From Alphaproteobacteria bacterium (GTDB lineage: Bacteria > Pseudomonadota > Alphaproteobacteria > Micavibrionales > UBA2020), in assembly GCA_029266795.1 (NCBI GenBank), contig JAQSWE010000020.1:1-33385 (forward strand): a DNA stretch of 33,385 nt, in the 5' to 3' direction. Position 1 is the first letter of the stretch, and every line of letters begins with the position of its first letter. The notes under the pieces are model-generated. The model was not told the DNA's origin, searched no databases, and saw only the letters and a list, made by a program, of their open reading frames with translations. Positions 1 to 11,343 of this stretch are shown here, one piece after another. Position numbers and translations under genes: made by a program.

Positions 1-644
1 ATTTCATTGCGGAAGGTCGTGTCGTTGAACATCGCCTTCACGAGGTCTTGACAATCGTCGAAGCTGCCGTCGATCGCGATATTGTGGACGTTATCGTCCA
101 GCACCGTTGTCATCTGGCGGCGCTGCACTTCCGATACGCGGCCCTTCGGGTGCAGGACGAAGATATCGACATTATCCTTGCCGCGGAACGCTTCGATGGC
201 GGCGGAGCCGGTATCGCCCGAGGTTGCGGCGATGATCGTCGTGCGCAGTTTTTTCTGGGCGAGGATATGGCTGAACACCTGCCCGAGGAATTGCAGCGCA
301 ACGTCCTTGAACGCCAGCGTGGGGCCGTGGAACAGCTCCAGCACATGGAAATTGTCGTCGAGCTTGCGCAACGGCGCGATTTCCTTGGTCGAGAAATTTT
401 TATACGACGCGCGCAACAGCTCGATCAGCTTTTCCGACGGGATATCGGCGCTGACGAAGGGCAGCATGACGCGCCACGCGACTTCCAGATAGTTCTGGCT
501 GTTCATGTTGCCGATTTCGGCTTCCGACAGATGCGGGACGGATTCCGGCACGTAGAGGCCGCCGTCGGAGGCGAGCCCCGCCAGCGTCGCGCCGGAAAAA
601 CCAAGGCGCGGTGCCTTGCCGCGCGTGCTGATATAGCTCAGCAT
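1..644 (-). CDS. thrC: Threonine synthase, N-terminal part (runs off the window edge)
   Basis: Minus-strand reading from ATG at 644 gives MLSYISTRGKAPRLGFSGATLAGLASDGGLYVPES...LELFHGPTLAFKDVALQFLGQ...ATSGDTGSAAIEAFRGKDNVDIFVLHPKGRVSEVQRRQMTT, with the typical SGDTGSAA PLP/phosphate motif. The ORF track lists only out-of-frame ORFs here. Confidence 0.93.
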   Translation of the reverse strand, partial: MLSYISTRGKAPRLGFSGATLAGLASDGGLYVPESVPHLSEAEIGNMNSQNYLEVAWRVMLPFVSADIPSEKLIELLRASYKNFSTKEIAPLRKLDDNFHVLELFHGPTLAFKDVALQFLGQVFSHILAQKKLRTTIIAATSGDTGSAAIEAFRGKDNVDIFVLHPKGRVSEVQRRQMTTVLDDNVHNIAIDGSFDDCQDLVKAMFNDTTFRNE

Positions 645-2140
645 GATCCCTCATATGCTTTTTCGAGATAGCGTTCGGTCACATGTTTCTTGAAGAAATG
701 CGTCGACATTTTCTGCCCCGTCACTTTTTCGACGAGTTCCTGCGGCTTGTAGAGGCAGCCTTTCGACTGCACATTGTCGCGCAGCCAGCCGTTGAAAGGC
801 TTGAAGTTGCCTTTCGCGGCGTCCTGCATCACGTTCGGCAATTGCTTTTTCATGGTGTCGACGAATTGCGCGGCAGTGAACGCGCCGAGCGCATAGGCGG
901 GGAAATAGCCGAACGCGCCGAAATACCAGTGGATGTCCTGCAGGCAGCCGCGGCGGTCGTCGGGCGGCGTCACGCCCAGCAGCGCCTTGAAGCCTTCGTT
1001 CCATGCCTCGGGCAGATCCTTTACCTGCAGCGTGCCTTCGACCATCGCCTTTTCGAGGCGGTAGCGCATGATGACATGGGCGGGATAGGTGACTTCGTCT
1101 GCTTCCACGCGGATAAAGCCGCGCTCCACCTTGATCGCGTGGCGGTAGACGTTTTCGGCATCCCATTCGGGACCCTTGCCGTTGAAAGCCTTCTGGATGA
1201 TCGGCGCGAACCACTGCCAGTATTCGCGGCTGCGGGCGAGCTGCATGTCGAGCGACAGGCTTTGCGATTCATGGATCGCCATGCCCATGTTCTGGCTTGC
1301 GCCCACCGGCTGGTGCTGCCATTCGCGGGGCGTGAAGCGGTCATAGAAACCATGGCCTGCTTCATGCGCCACAGCTTGCAGCGCGTTGATGAAGCTGTCG
1401 GTGTTATAGCGCGTGGTGATGCGCACATCGTCGCCAATGCCGGTCGAGAAGGGATGCGTCGAGGTATCGAGACGACCCCAGCTGGATTCAAAGCCGAGCG
1501 CTTCACACAACTGTTTGCCGAGTTTTTCTTGGATGTCTTGCGCGAACGGGCCGTTGAGCGGCAACGGCTCTTTTTGTTTCTCCAGAACCTGATCGAGGAA
1601 ACCGGGGACGAACGCCGCGATATCGTCAAAAATAACGTCGACGTCTTTGCTGGTCATGTGCGGCGCGTAGGGGTCCATCAGCGCGTCATAGAGCGGCTTT
1701 TTCAGCTTGGCCGCTTTCACTTCCGCCTGTTCGCGCACAATATCGAGCAACCGCGCGAGGTCGTCCTGCACGATTTTAAAGTCGCTTTCGGCGCGCGCCT
1801 TGCGCCAGATGACTTCGGTCTTGGTTTCCTGCCCCATCTTGCGCGATACGAGGTCGGCGGGCAGCGCGGTTGCATGGGTGTATTGCCACTGCATGATGTC
1901 GAGGTTCGCGCGTTCCCACTCGCTGAGGCTTTGCGTGTTCACGCCCGCCATCCAGTCGCCCAGCTGCGGATCGGTCGCCATTTCGTGGATCATGACGCCG
2001 AGGGTTTCAATCTGCTTGGCGCGCTGGTTGACGCCTTTTTCGGGCATCAGCACGGCTTTGTCCCAGTCCAGCACGCTGTCAATCTGGCGCAGCGTCATGA
2101 TTTTTTCAAAGCGTTCTTCGAGTTTTTTATACGCCTGCAT
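638..2140 (-). CDS. M32 family carboxypeptidase (carboxypeptidase Taq-like)
   Basis: 500 aa; HEAGHGFYD zinc-binding HExxH motif and IHESQS; full-length M32 character. Confidence 0.93.
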   Translation of the reverse strand: MQAYKKLEERFEKIMTLRQIDSVLDWDKAVLMPEKGVNQRAKQIETLGVMIHEMATDPQLGDWMAGVNTQSLSEWERANLDIMQWQYTHATALPADLVSRKMGQETKTEVIWRKARAESDFKIVQDDLARLLDIVREQAEVKAAKLKKPLYDALMDPYAPHMTSKDVDVIFDDIAAFVPGFLDQVLEKQKEPLPLNGPFAQDIQEKLGKQLCEALGFESSWGRLDTSTHPFSTGIGDDVRITTRYNTDSFINALQAVAHEAGHGFYDRFTPREWQHQPVGASQNMGMAIHESQSLSLDMQLARSREYWQWFAPIIQKAFNGKGPEWDAENVYRHAIKVERGFIRVEADEVTYPAHVIMRYRLEKAMVEGTLQVKDLPEAWNEGFKALLGVTPPDDRRGCLQDIHWYFGAFGYFPAYALGAFTAAQFVDTMKKQLPNVMQDAAKGNFKPFNGWLRDNVQSKGCLYKPQELVEKVTGQKMSTHFFKKHVTERYLEKAYEGSC

Positions 2141-2825
2141 GTTTTTGCTCCGTTGTCGCGGCCGGCTGGCGGCTCGCCATGAGATAGATCAGCAGCATGA
2201 CCGCAGCCATGCCGAACCAGAAAATCGCGTAGTTTTTGTGGTCATTCGGGATGTCGACGCGCAAAGACCCGCCCGCCGGATAAACGCCCGCCGGTTCCGC
2301 CACTGTGTCGACGACGAAGGCGGGCGCGGCGGCATCCATCGCTTTGGTGTCGATCCAGTACCACTGGTTTTTCGCGGGGTCATTCACGGGTGCGAACATG
2401 GTTTTGGCGGGGAAGCGCACGAAGCCTTCGACCTGCACGATGCCTTCGGGGCGGTTAATGGTTTTAATGTCGTCGGAAATCCAGCCGCGATTGACCAGCA
2501 CAGTGCCGCCAGATGCGCGGCGGAATGGCACCACCATGTCGTACCCGACCTTGCCGTCACGCACGCGGGGGCCGAGGTGAAATTCGCGGTCATAAAGGAA
2601 CTGCCCCGCCAGCGTCACGCGGCGGTATTCCCATGCGGTTTTGTCGTCGATGGCCTCCGGCAGCGGCACGGCGGCACCCGCCATCTGGCTGTCGAGCCGC
2701 GCCAGAAGCCCCTGTTTCCATTCCAGCCGCTCCAGCTGCCACACGCCCAGCCCGAACGCGACCGCGACGATGGCGATCGTCAGCAGGGTCGGAATCAGGC
2801 GGAACTGGAAGGTTTTGGCGGGCAT
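2127..2825 (-). CDS. SURF1 family cytochrome oxidase biogenesis protein
   Basis: MPAKTFQFRLIPTLLTIAIVAVAFGLGVWQLERLEWKQGLLARL... with WxxxRRVTLAGQF, VLVNRGWI and a C-terminal TM segment; likely start at 2825 rather than 2921. Confidence 0.9.
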   Translation of the reverse strand: MPAKTFQFRLIPTLLTIAIVAVAFGLGVWQLERLEWKQGLLARLDSQMAGAAVPLPEAIDDKTAWEYRRVTLAGQFLYDREFHLGPRVRDGKVGYDMVVPFRRASGGTVLVNRGWISDDIKTINRPEGIVQVEGFVRFPAKTMFAPVNDPAKNQWYWIDTKAMDAAAPAFVVDTVAEPAGVYPAGGSLRVDIPNDHKNYAIFWFGMAAVMLLIYLMASRQPAATTEQKHAGV

Positions 2826-2923
2826 GGGGGTATCCGTATATTTGGGCTTGCTTATATTAATGTTGTTCTGCAAAAAGGTGGAGTCATCTTTAGGTTTATA
2901 TTTTACAGAAAAGGCCGCCACCC

Positions 2924-3508
2924 ATGGTGTCCCGCCCGCTGACCATCGGCGAAACCGCGCTTGCGAAAAGCGTCTTCGGCGATTCCATCGATTACGCGGC
3001 CGTCACCATCAACGACGGGAAATTTGCCGGGTTCCATCCCGAAGGCACCGCGATGGCACCCAACGGCAACCTGTACATGTATGGCTGCTATTCCGACGAC
3101 TACTCAGCGCGCGAGCCGTATGGTCAGGCATTGTTCATCCACGAAATGACGCATGTCTGGCAGTACCAGAACAAGATTCTCGCCCCGATCGCGGAGGCGG
3201 TGAAGCTGAATCTTGCGCATAAATTCAATTACCGCGCGGCGTATGACTATACGCTGGAGCCGGGCAAGGACCTGATCGAGTACAACATGGAACAGCAGGC
3301 GAGCATCGTGCAGGACCGCTTCCTGCTGCAGCGCGAGCCCGGATCCGAATTCTGGAGCAATTGCCTCAACGTCGAATACGGCGCGCAGCGCATGGCGCTT
3401 TACGATCAGGTGCTGGCGAAGTTTGACGCCGACCCCAGTTACGCGAAACAGGCGCAGTTTCCGACGGCGGCGTCGAAGAAAAAGCCAGGCGCAAGCAAGG
3501 ACAAATGA
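2924..3508 (+). CDS. Putative zincin-like metallopeptidase (HEMTH motif; resembles 'vgr-related' proteins)
   Basis: 194 aa; ALFIHEMTHVWQYQN HExxH motif and E-rich downstream segment NMEQQASIVQDRF. Confidence 0.7.
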   Translation: MVSRPLTIGETALAKSVFGDSIDYAAVTINDGKFAGFHPEGTAMAPNGNLYMYGCYSDDYSAREPYGQALFIHEMTHVWQYQNKILAPIAEAVKLNLAHKFNYRAAYDYTLEPGKDLIEYNMEQQASIVQDRFLLQREPGSEFWSNCLNVEYGAQRMALYDQVLAKFDADPSYAKQAQFPTAASKKKPGASKDK

Positions 3509-3825
3509 CAAAAGAACTGACCAATAAGAGGAAATGGATTGCTGTTGGCCAGGTCCTCTTCGCTATTTTATTCCCTTTTTGTCTATTTTGGATTTCGCCT
3601 TTAGAGCGTTTCACAACTGACATGTTGAAAAATATCCCTTGGCAACCAGTCCGACAATTCCTTGCTATGGGCATCATTTTAGGCGGCGGCATTGCTGCTC
3701 TTGGGTGTCTGCCATGTAGCCGGCAGGCCAGAATATTTATTTTGATTGTTTACGCTGCTTTAATGACGCCGGCCATCTTGATTGCTGCCATCATTCACGC
3801 GTGCAATCGCGGCGACTGCCTTTAA
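3505..3825 (+). CDS. Small hypothetical membrane protein
   Basis: 106 aa with about three hydrophobic segments; ATGA overlap with the upstream gene. Confidence 0.55.
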   Translation: MTKELTNKRKWIAVGQVLFAILFPFCLFWISPLERFTTDMLKNIPWQPVRQFLAMGIILGGGIAALGCLPCSRQARIFILIVYAALMTPAILIAAIIHACNRGDCL

Positions 3826-4208
3826 CCTTTCCGATGCCGCCATTCCAATAAAATGATGTAAGCCTTCACCACCGGCAGCAGCAGCGCCATCGCGCCCAGC
3901 ATCACGGTAAGCCATAGCACCCCATGCAGCCAGAGCGGCGGGTGGGCGAGGTTTTCGAATGCCCAGGCCAGCGGAATGATCGTGATGCCGAAGAAGAAGA
4001 TCAGGAAGACGCTCGCCCCGTCGCCGATGTCATGCGCGCCAAGATCCGCGCCGCAGTCGGCGCAGGTTTTCACGACGGTGATCGAGCGCGACTGGAACAG
4101 CCGGCCTTTACGGCAGACGGGACAGCGCGGTTTCAGGCAGAAGCGGAGGTCCTGAACGATGCTCAGGCGTTGCCCCACCAGTAGATCGCGACGAAGAGGA
4201 ACAGCCAT
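3822..4208 (-). CDS. DUF983 family protein (two CxxC-type motifs plus two TM segments)
   Basis: FCLKPRCPVCRKGRLFQSRSITVVKTCADCGADLGAHDIGDGASVFLIFFFG; located next to ctaE; start codon uncertain. Confidence 0.85.
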   Translation of the reverse strand: MAVPLRRDLLVGQRLSIVQDLRFCLKPRCPVCRKGRLFQSRSITVVKTCADCGADLGAHDIGDGASVFLIFFFGITIIPLAWAFENLAHPPLWLHGVLWLTVMLGAMALLLPVVKAYIILLEWRHRKG

Positions 4209-5050
4209 ACAACGTCCACGAAATGCCAGTACCATGCGGCGGCCTCGAACCCGAAATGGCTCTTCGCGGTGAAATGCCCCTTCATGTTGCGGAACAGGCA
4301 GACCAGCAGGAAGATGGAGCCGACGAGGACGTGGAAGCCGTGGAAGCCCGTCGCCATGTAGAAGGCGGAGGAATAGATGTTGCCGCCGTTTTCGATCGAG
4401 AAACGGAAGGTGGCATGCATGTATTCATACACCTGGAAGCAGGTGAAGAACGCGCCGAGCAGCACGGTGATCAGCAGCGCCTTGGTTGCTTCCGCCTGTT
4501 TGTTTTCGAGGATCGCGTGATGCGCCCAGGTGACCGTGCAGCCGGACAGCAGCAGGATCAGGGTCATCAGGAAGGGAATGTCGAAGGCGTCGATCGGCAC
4601 GACGCTGGAGGGGGGCCATGCGAAGCCAATCGCTTCGGTCGGACGCAACGCGCCGTTGAAGAAAGCCCAGAAGAAGGCGACGAAGAACATGACTTCGGAC
4701 GAAATGAACAGCGCCATGCCGTAGCGGAAGCCGATTTTAGCGATGGGGCTATGCGCCTTTTCCACGACCGCTTCATGGATGACGTCTTTCCACCAGACCC
4801 AGAACACCGCACCGAGCAGGATGAAGCCCAGAACTACCCACCAGATACCGAATTGAAATTGGCCGATTGACGCGTCCTTCAGTGAGTTCGGGAACATGTC
4901 CACAAGCTTTACCTTGTGCATGTACAGGACCGCAAACAAAGCAAGAAGACCCGCCGCAAATGATCCCACGAAGGGCCACGGGCTTGCATTGACCAGATGG
5001 TAGGGGTGGGGCTTGCCGCCCTTCAGGTCATATACCGGTTCATCGGACAT
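4163..5050 (-). CDS. ctaE: Cytochrome c oxidase subunit III
   Basis: 295 aa, seven-TM subunit III; HPYHLVNASPWPFVGSFAAG, FFVAFFWAFFNGALRP, GFHGFHVLVGS, WYWHFVDVVWLFLFVAIYWWG. Confidence 0.97.
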   Translation of the reverse strand: MSDEPVYDLKGGKPHPYHLVNASPWPFVGSFAAGLLALFAVLYMHKVKLVDMFPNSLKDASIGQFQFGIWWVVLGFILLGAVFWVWWKDVIHEAVVEKAHSPIAKIGFRYGMALFISSEVMFFVAFFWAFFNGALRPTEAIGFAWPPSSVVPIDAFDIPFLMTLILLLSGCTVTWAHHAILENKQAEATKALLITVLLGAFFTCFQVYEYMHATFRFSIENGGNIYSSAFYMATGFHGFHVLVGSIFLLVCLFRNMKGHFTAKSHFGFEAAAWYWHFVDVVWLFLFVAIYWWGNA

Positions 5051-5066
5051 GGGTCGTTCCTTTTCG

Positions 5067-5663
5067 TTAGCCTTTGTCGTTCACAAAATCGTCCATCGCC
5101 TTCTGCAGTTCGGTACTGTCTTTGCGGAAGAAGGTGTAGGACAGGGTAATGGTGTCGATGCCTTTCAGGTCAGGGTCATCGACGATGGCGGGGTCGATAT
5201 AGAACACGACCGGCATGGAGACTTTCTGCTGCGGCTTCAGGATTTGCTCGCCGAAGCAGAAGCACTGCGTCTTGTAGAAATATTTACCCGCGCGGAACGG
5301 CGTGACGTTGTAGACCGCCGTGCCCGCAACGGTTTCGGTCGTCGGGTTGAGGGCGGAGAAAGACGCGAAACCATCCGCACCGATATTGAGCGTGACGGGC
5401 CCCTGCTCCGACTGGAAATCCCACGGCATGCCGGGCGATGTGTCGGCGTGGAAACGCACCGTGATTTTACGGTCTAGTTCGGCGTGCCGTTTTTTCGCGT
5501 CGGCGACTTGCGCCTCCTGCGTTGTGCCGCCCCAGCCCATCAGCTTGCAGGTAAGTTCGTACAAGGGGACGGAGGCGAAAGACAGCGCAACCATGAAGAA
5601 GACCACGCCGAGGGTAATCTTCAGAACTTTCGCGTTTTTCTGCTGGAGCGTCGGTTCCATCAT
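5067..5663 (-). CDS. ctaG: Cytochrome c oxidase assembly protein CtaG/Cox11
   Basis: 198 aa; single N-terminal TM, VPLYELTCKLMGWGGTTQ, KTQCFCFGEQ copper-binding motif. Confidence 0.96.
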   Translation of the reverse strand: MMEPTLQQKNAKVLKITLGVVFFMVALSFASVPLYELTCKLMGWGGTTQEAQVADAKKRHAELDRKITVRFHADTSPGMPWDFQSEQGPVTLNIGADGFASFSALNPTTETVAGTAVYNVTPFRAGKYFYKTQCFCFGEQILKPQQKVSMPVVFYIDPAIVDDPDLKGIDTITLSYTFFRKDSTELQKAMDDFVNDKG

Positions 5664-5782
5664 CAGCCGCCCTTCATGCGGATGATGGTCACGACAAACA
5701 CCGTGACCATGAAGGCGATGACGGAGAGGAACACCGCGTAGTTTTTAAGTTTCTTGCGCTTATGCAGTTCGGATTTCGGCAT
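5663..5782 (-). CDS. Short single-TM protein in the cox cluster (39 aa; CoxF-like small ORF)
   Basis: Minus strand ATG at 5782: MPKSELHKRKKLKNYAVFLSVIAFMVTVFVVTIIRMKGG*. Stop overlaps the ctaG start (TGATG). Below the ORF-track length cut-off. Confidence 0.75.
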   Translation of the reverse strand: MPKSELHKRKKLKNYAVFLSVIAFMVTVFVVTIIRMKGG

Positions 5783-5784
5783 GT

Positions 5785-6690
5785 TTACACCTTGTCCATC
5801 ATCATGACGGTGAACAGAGCAAACAGGTAGAATATCGAATAGCCGAACATCAGGCGCGCGAAGCGGTAGCCGGTTTCGCGCAGCACGCGCAAGGAACTGA
5901 CGATGAACATCAGGTGCAACAGCGACGCGATGACAAGATAAACCACGCCCGCCATGCCCATGAAATACGGGGCGAGGACGAAGGGGGTCATCAGAAGCGT
6001 GTAGAGCACCATCTGACGCTTGGTCGAGGCTTCGCCCGCCACGACAGGCATCATCGGCACATTCGCCTTTTTATAGTCGTCGTTGCGGTACAGCGCGAGC
6101 GCCCAGAAATGCGGCGGGGTCCAGAGGAAGATGAGCGTGAACATGACGATTGATTCAAGCGACACGCCGCCCGTCACCGCCGCCCAGCCGATCATCGGCG
6201 GGAAAGCGCCTGCCGCGCCGCCGATCACGATGTTCTGCGGCGTGATGCGTTTCAGCCAGATGGTGTAGATCACGACGTAGAAGAACGATGCGAAGGCGAG
6301 CAACGCCGCCGCCGTCCAGTTGACCGCAACGCCCATCAGGCCGACGGAGAGGAAGGTCAGCACGACGCCAAAGCCCAGCGCCTCCGCCGAATCCACGCGC
6401 CCCGTGACGATGGGGCGGTTTTTCGTGCGGTTCATGACGGCGTCGATATCCTGCTCGTACCACATATTGATGGCACCCGATGCCCCTGCCCCGACCGCGA
6501 TGCAGAACACCGCGACCAGTTGCAGGAACGGATGCAGGTGGCCGGGCGCGAGGACAATCCCCGCCACGCCCGAAAACACCACCAGCGTCATCACGCGCGG
6601 CTTCAGGAGCTCGATGAAATCGCGGATACGCGTTTCAGCGCGCGCGGCATCGGGCGCTACGTCGAAACTGTATGTCGCGAAATCGGTCAT
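5785..6690 (-). CDS. ctaB: Protoheme IX farnesyltransferase (heme O synthase)
   Basis: 301 aa UbiA-type prenyltransferase; LLKPRVMTLVVFSG, NMWYEQDIDAVMNRTKNRP, YTIWLKRITPQNIVIGGAAGAFPPMIGWAAVTG. Confidence 0.97.
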   Translation of the reverse strand: MTDFATYSFDVAPDAARAETRIRDFIELLKPRVMTLVVFSGVAGIVLAPGHLHPFLQLVAVFCIAVGAGASGAINMWYEQDIDAVMNRTKNRPIVTGRVDSAEALGFGVVLTFLSVGLMGVAVNWTAAALLAFASFFYVVIYTIWLKRITPQNIVIGGAAGAFPPMIGWAAVTGGVSLESIVMFTLIFLWTPPHFWALALYRNDDYKKANVPMMPVVAGEASTKRQMVLYTLLMTPFVLAPYFMGMAGVVYLVIASLLHLMFIVSSLRVLRETGYRFARLMFGYSIFYLFALFTVMMMDKV

Positions 6691-6698
6691 GGATCCTT

Positions 6699-9385
<2,687 letters not shown>

Positions 9386-9407
9386 GAGGGATAGGCCGGA
9401 CTCGACC

Positions 9408-9433
9408 ATGTGACAGTTATATACCTGTCACAT
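9408..9433. promoter_or_regulatory. Perfect inverted repeat ATGTGACAG-N8-CTGTCACAT upstream of ctaC (candidate operator)
   Basis: ATGTGACAG t TATA c CTGTCACAT: 9-bp perfect arms with a symmetric TATA centre, just upstream of the likely ctaC start. Confidence 0.5.
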
Positions 9434-9603
9434 ATGCTTGTGAAGCATCGCGCAACAAAATTTATATTACATAATATGCTGCGTCGCGGTTGTTTTTGAA
9501 GGGTTTATTGGGGATGTAACAAGAGCGGAATAGTGGCGTGCGAGCAGGCGTTCAATTTTAATCGGTTAATTGTCATAGATAACCCTCGTCCTCTAAGGCC
9601 GCA

Positions 9604-10416
9604 TTAGGGCGTGGGCTGCGCCTTGGGCTTGGTGTTCCGCGATGGATTCAAGCGGGTGGCGATGGCAGCTGCCACTGTCTCCTGCACCGCCTTCGACAAA
9701 TCCTCTTCCGTCCCCTGCCAGTAAGCGGGGCCGTTCACCACATGATGGCGCAGTCGGGTCGGGAATTCCTTCGCCAGCTGTTCGGACAAAAATTCCATCG
9801 AGGTATCCGTGCGGCCAAAGATCACGAAATCGACCGTCGCCCGCAATCCCGCGCGCAGCAGCTTTTCCATCTCCGCCTTCGCCGCCGGATAATCGTGGAA
9901 GCCGCCGTCAGAGATCACGATGAAATGAGAGGCCTTGCCGTTCAGCTTGTTCACGGCGGCCGTTTTAATCATCTCCGTCACCGCAGGCGCGAAGTCGCTG
10001 GAGGGGCCGCCCCTGAATAAATTTTTGCGCGTTTCGGGATCGAGGATATCGCCCCTCACCCATTCCGCCTCGCGCGGACCGGCATATAGGCATACCGGCG
10101 CAGCCAAAACCGCCGCACCATCCAGCGCCGCCGAAAACGGTTTCGCCGTGATGCTGCCGGATCTATCGATGAAAACGGCGAAAGCCGCATCCTTCGGCTT
10201 CGTGCGCAGCCCCTTGACGAATTGCGCGGCAACCGATGTGCGGTTGCGGTACTGCGCGGCGTTTTCATGCGCGCGCCGGCGTTCTTCCTGCTCAAGGCGG
10301 CCGATCAGGGCGTCAACCGTCTGCTCCATGCGCCGGCGGTCCTGCGCCTGTTCCTCGAACGCGCGCTTCAGCCGCTGTGCGTCTTTTTTCAGGTCGTCAG
10401 CATCGCCGGCGGTCAT
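9604..10416 (-). CDS. VWA-like domain protein with N-terminal coiled-coil region
   Basis: 270 aa; MIDAS-like FAVFIDRSGSITAKPFSAAL, later HFIVISDGGFHD; homologous to the adjacent gene. Confidence 0.7.
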   Translation of the reverse strand: MTAGDADDLKKDAQRLKRAFEEQAQDRRRMEQTVDALIGRLEQEERRRAHENAAQYRNRTSVAAQFVKGLRTKPKDAAFAVFIDRSGSITAKPFSAALDGAAVLAAPVCLYAGPREAEWVRGDILDPETRKNLFRGGPSSDFAPAVTEMIKTAAVNKLNGKASHFIVISDGGFHDYPAAKAEMEKLLRAGLRATVDFVIFGRTDTSMEFLSEQLAKEFPTRLRHHVVNGPAYWQGTEEDLSKAVQETVAAAIATRLNPSRNTKPKAQPTP

Positions 10417-10425
10417 GGTGTCCGC

Positions 10426-11236
10426 TTACGGTTTCGGCGCTGCGGGCTTTTTGCGGCGCGTCGTGTCTTCACGCAGGCGCTCCGACATGATCTCGATCAC
10501 TTTTGACTGGAGGTCTGACGACAGCTGTTGCGACAGGGTTGTGCGGTGCTGGCGCACGCGATCCGGGAAGTTGGCGATAATTTGATTCGCCATTCTTTCC
10601 ATGGAGGTTCCGGGCGGTGACATGATCAGGAAATCGACCGTCACTTTTTTATTACTTTTCAGCAGTGCTTCCAGTTCGTCCTGCGCCTTTTTTGGGTCGA
10701 AAACATCCCCGTCCGAAATCAGAAGAAAATGCGTTGTTTTTCTGGCGAGCGTATTTACTGCCGCAATTTTTTCCATGTCCGGCACGCTGGGCGCAAGATC
10801 CGAGCCGCTGTTCAATGTCTGCAGCAGCTTGCTGCGCAGCGAGGGCTGCGTAATGTCACCCTCAATCCAATAGGGCTTGCTGTCGCCGAACATGGCGAAG
10901 GCCGCCGGTTTCGCACGCGACAAGGTGCCGCCCTTGCGCACAACATCGACTGCATCCAGCGCGGCTGCGATAGGCGGGCCATTCATGCTGCCCGAGCCGT
11001 CAGCAAGCACGACAAATTCCGATCTTTTCTCTTTCCGCAGCTTCCAGAAGCGTCAGAGCATCTCCCACGGCATGCGCCATGCGTTCGTAATCCTGCGCCG
11101 TGTTGTTGAACTGCTGTTTCAACTGGCGCAGGCTATGAATCGTGCGCTGCGCATCGGGCTGCTCGCCATGGGTGCCTGCGGCATGGCCGCTGCTGAGGCC
11201 GTAATTGTTCGCGGCACGATAATGTTCGTTGGTCAT
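10426..11236 (-). pseudogene. VWA-like domain gene split by an apparent frameshift (N-terminal part 11000-11236, VWA part 10426-c.11040)
   Basis: Frame 1 ends ...LLEAAEREKIGICRAC*. The overlapping frame reads ...KEKRSEFVVLADGSGSMNGPPIAAALDAV, giving the expected N-terminal coil plus VWA layout of the paralogue at 9604-10416. The junction contains an A4 run (11025-11028 complement). Confidence 0.65.
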
Positions 11237-11343
11237 TAAAAAATCCTCTCCGGCGTGTTTTATGAATAGCCGCCTGTTTTATGACCAGCGGCAACCGGAG
11301 TCAACCCGCATTCTGAAAAAAAAGACGCTTTAAAACGAGGGTT

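Noticed and set aside
683-2182. Long plus-strand ORF (499 aa) opposite the M32 carboxypeptidase
   Set aside because: Shadow ORF from GC-rich codon bias; the minus strand carries a clear conserved enzyme
2924-3508. Type VI secretion 'vgr' effector module
   Set aside because: Only the zincin-like domain is visible; no VgrG, Hcp, PAAR or immunity partner nearby
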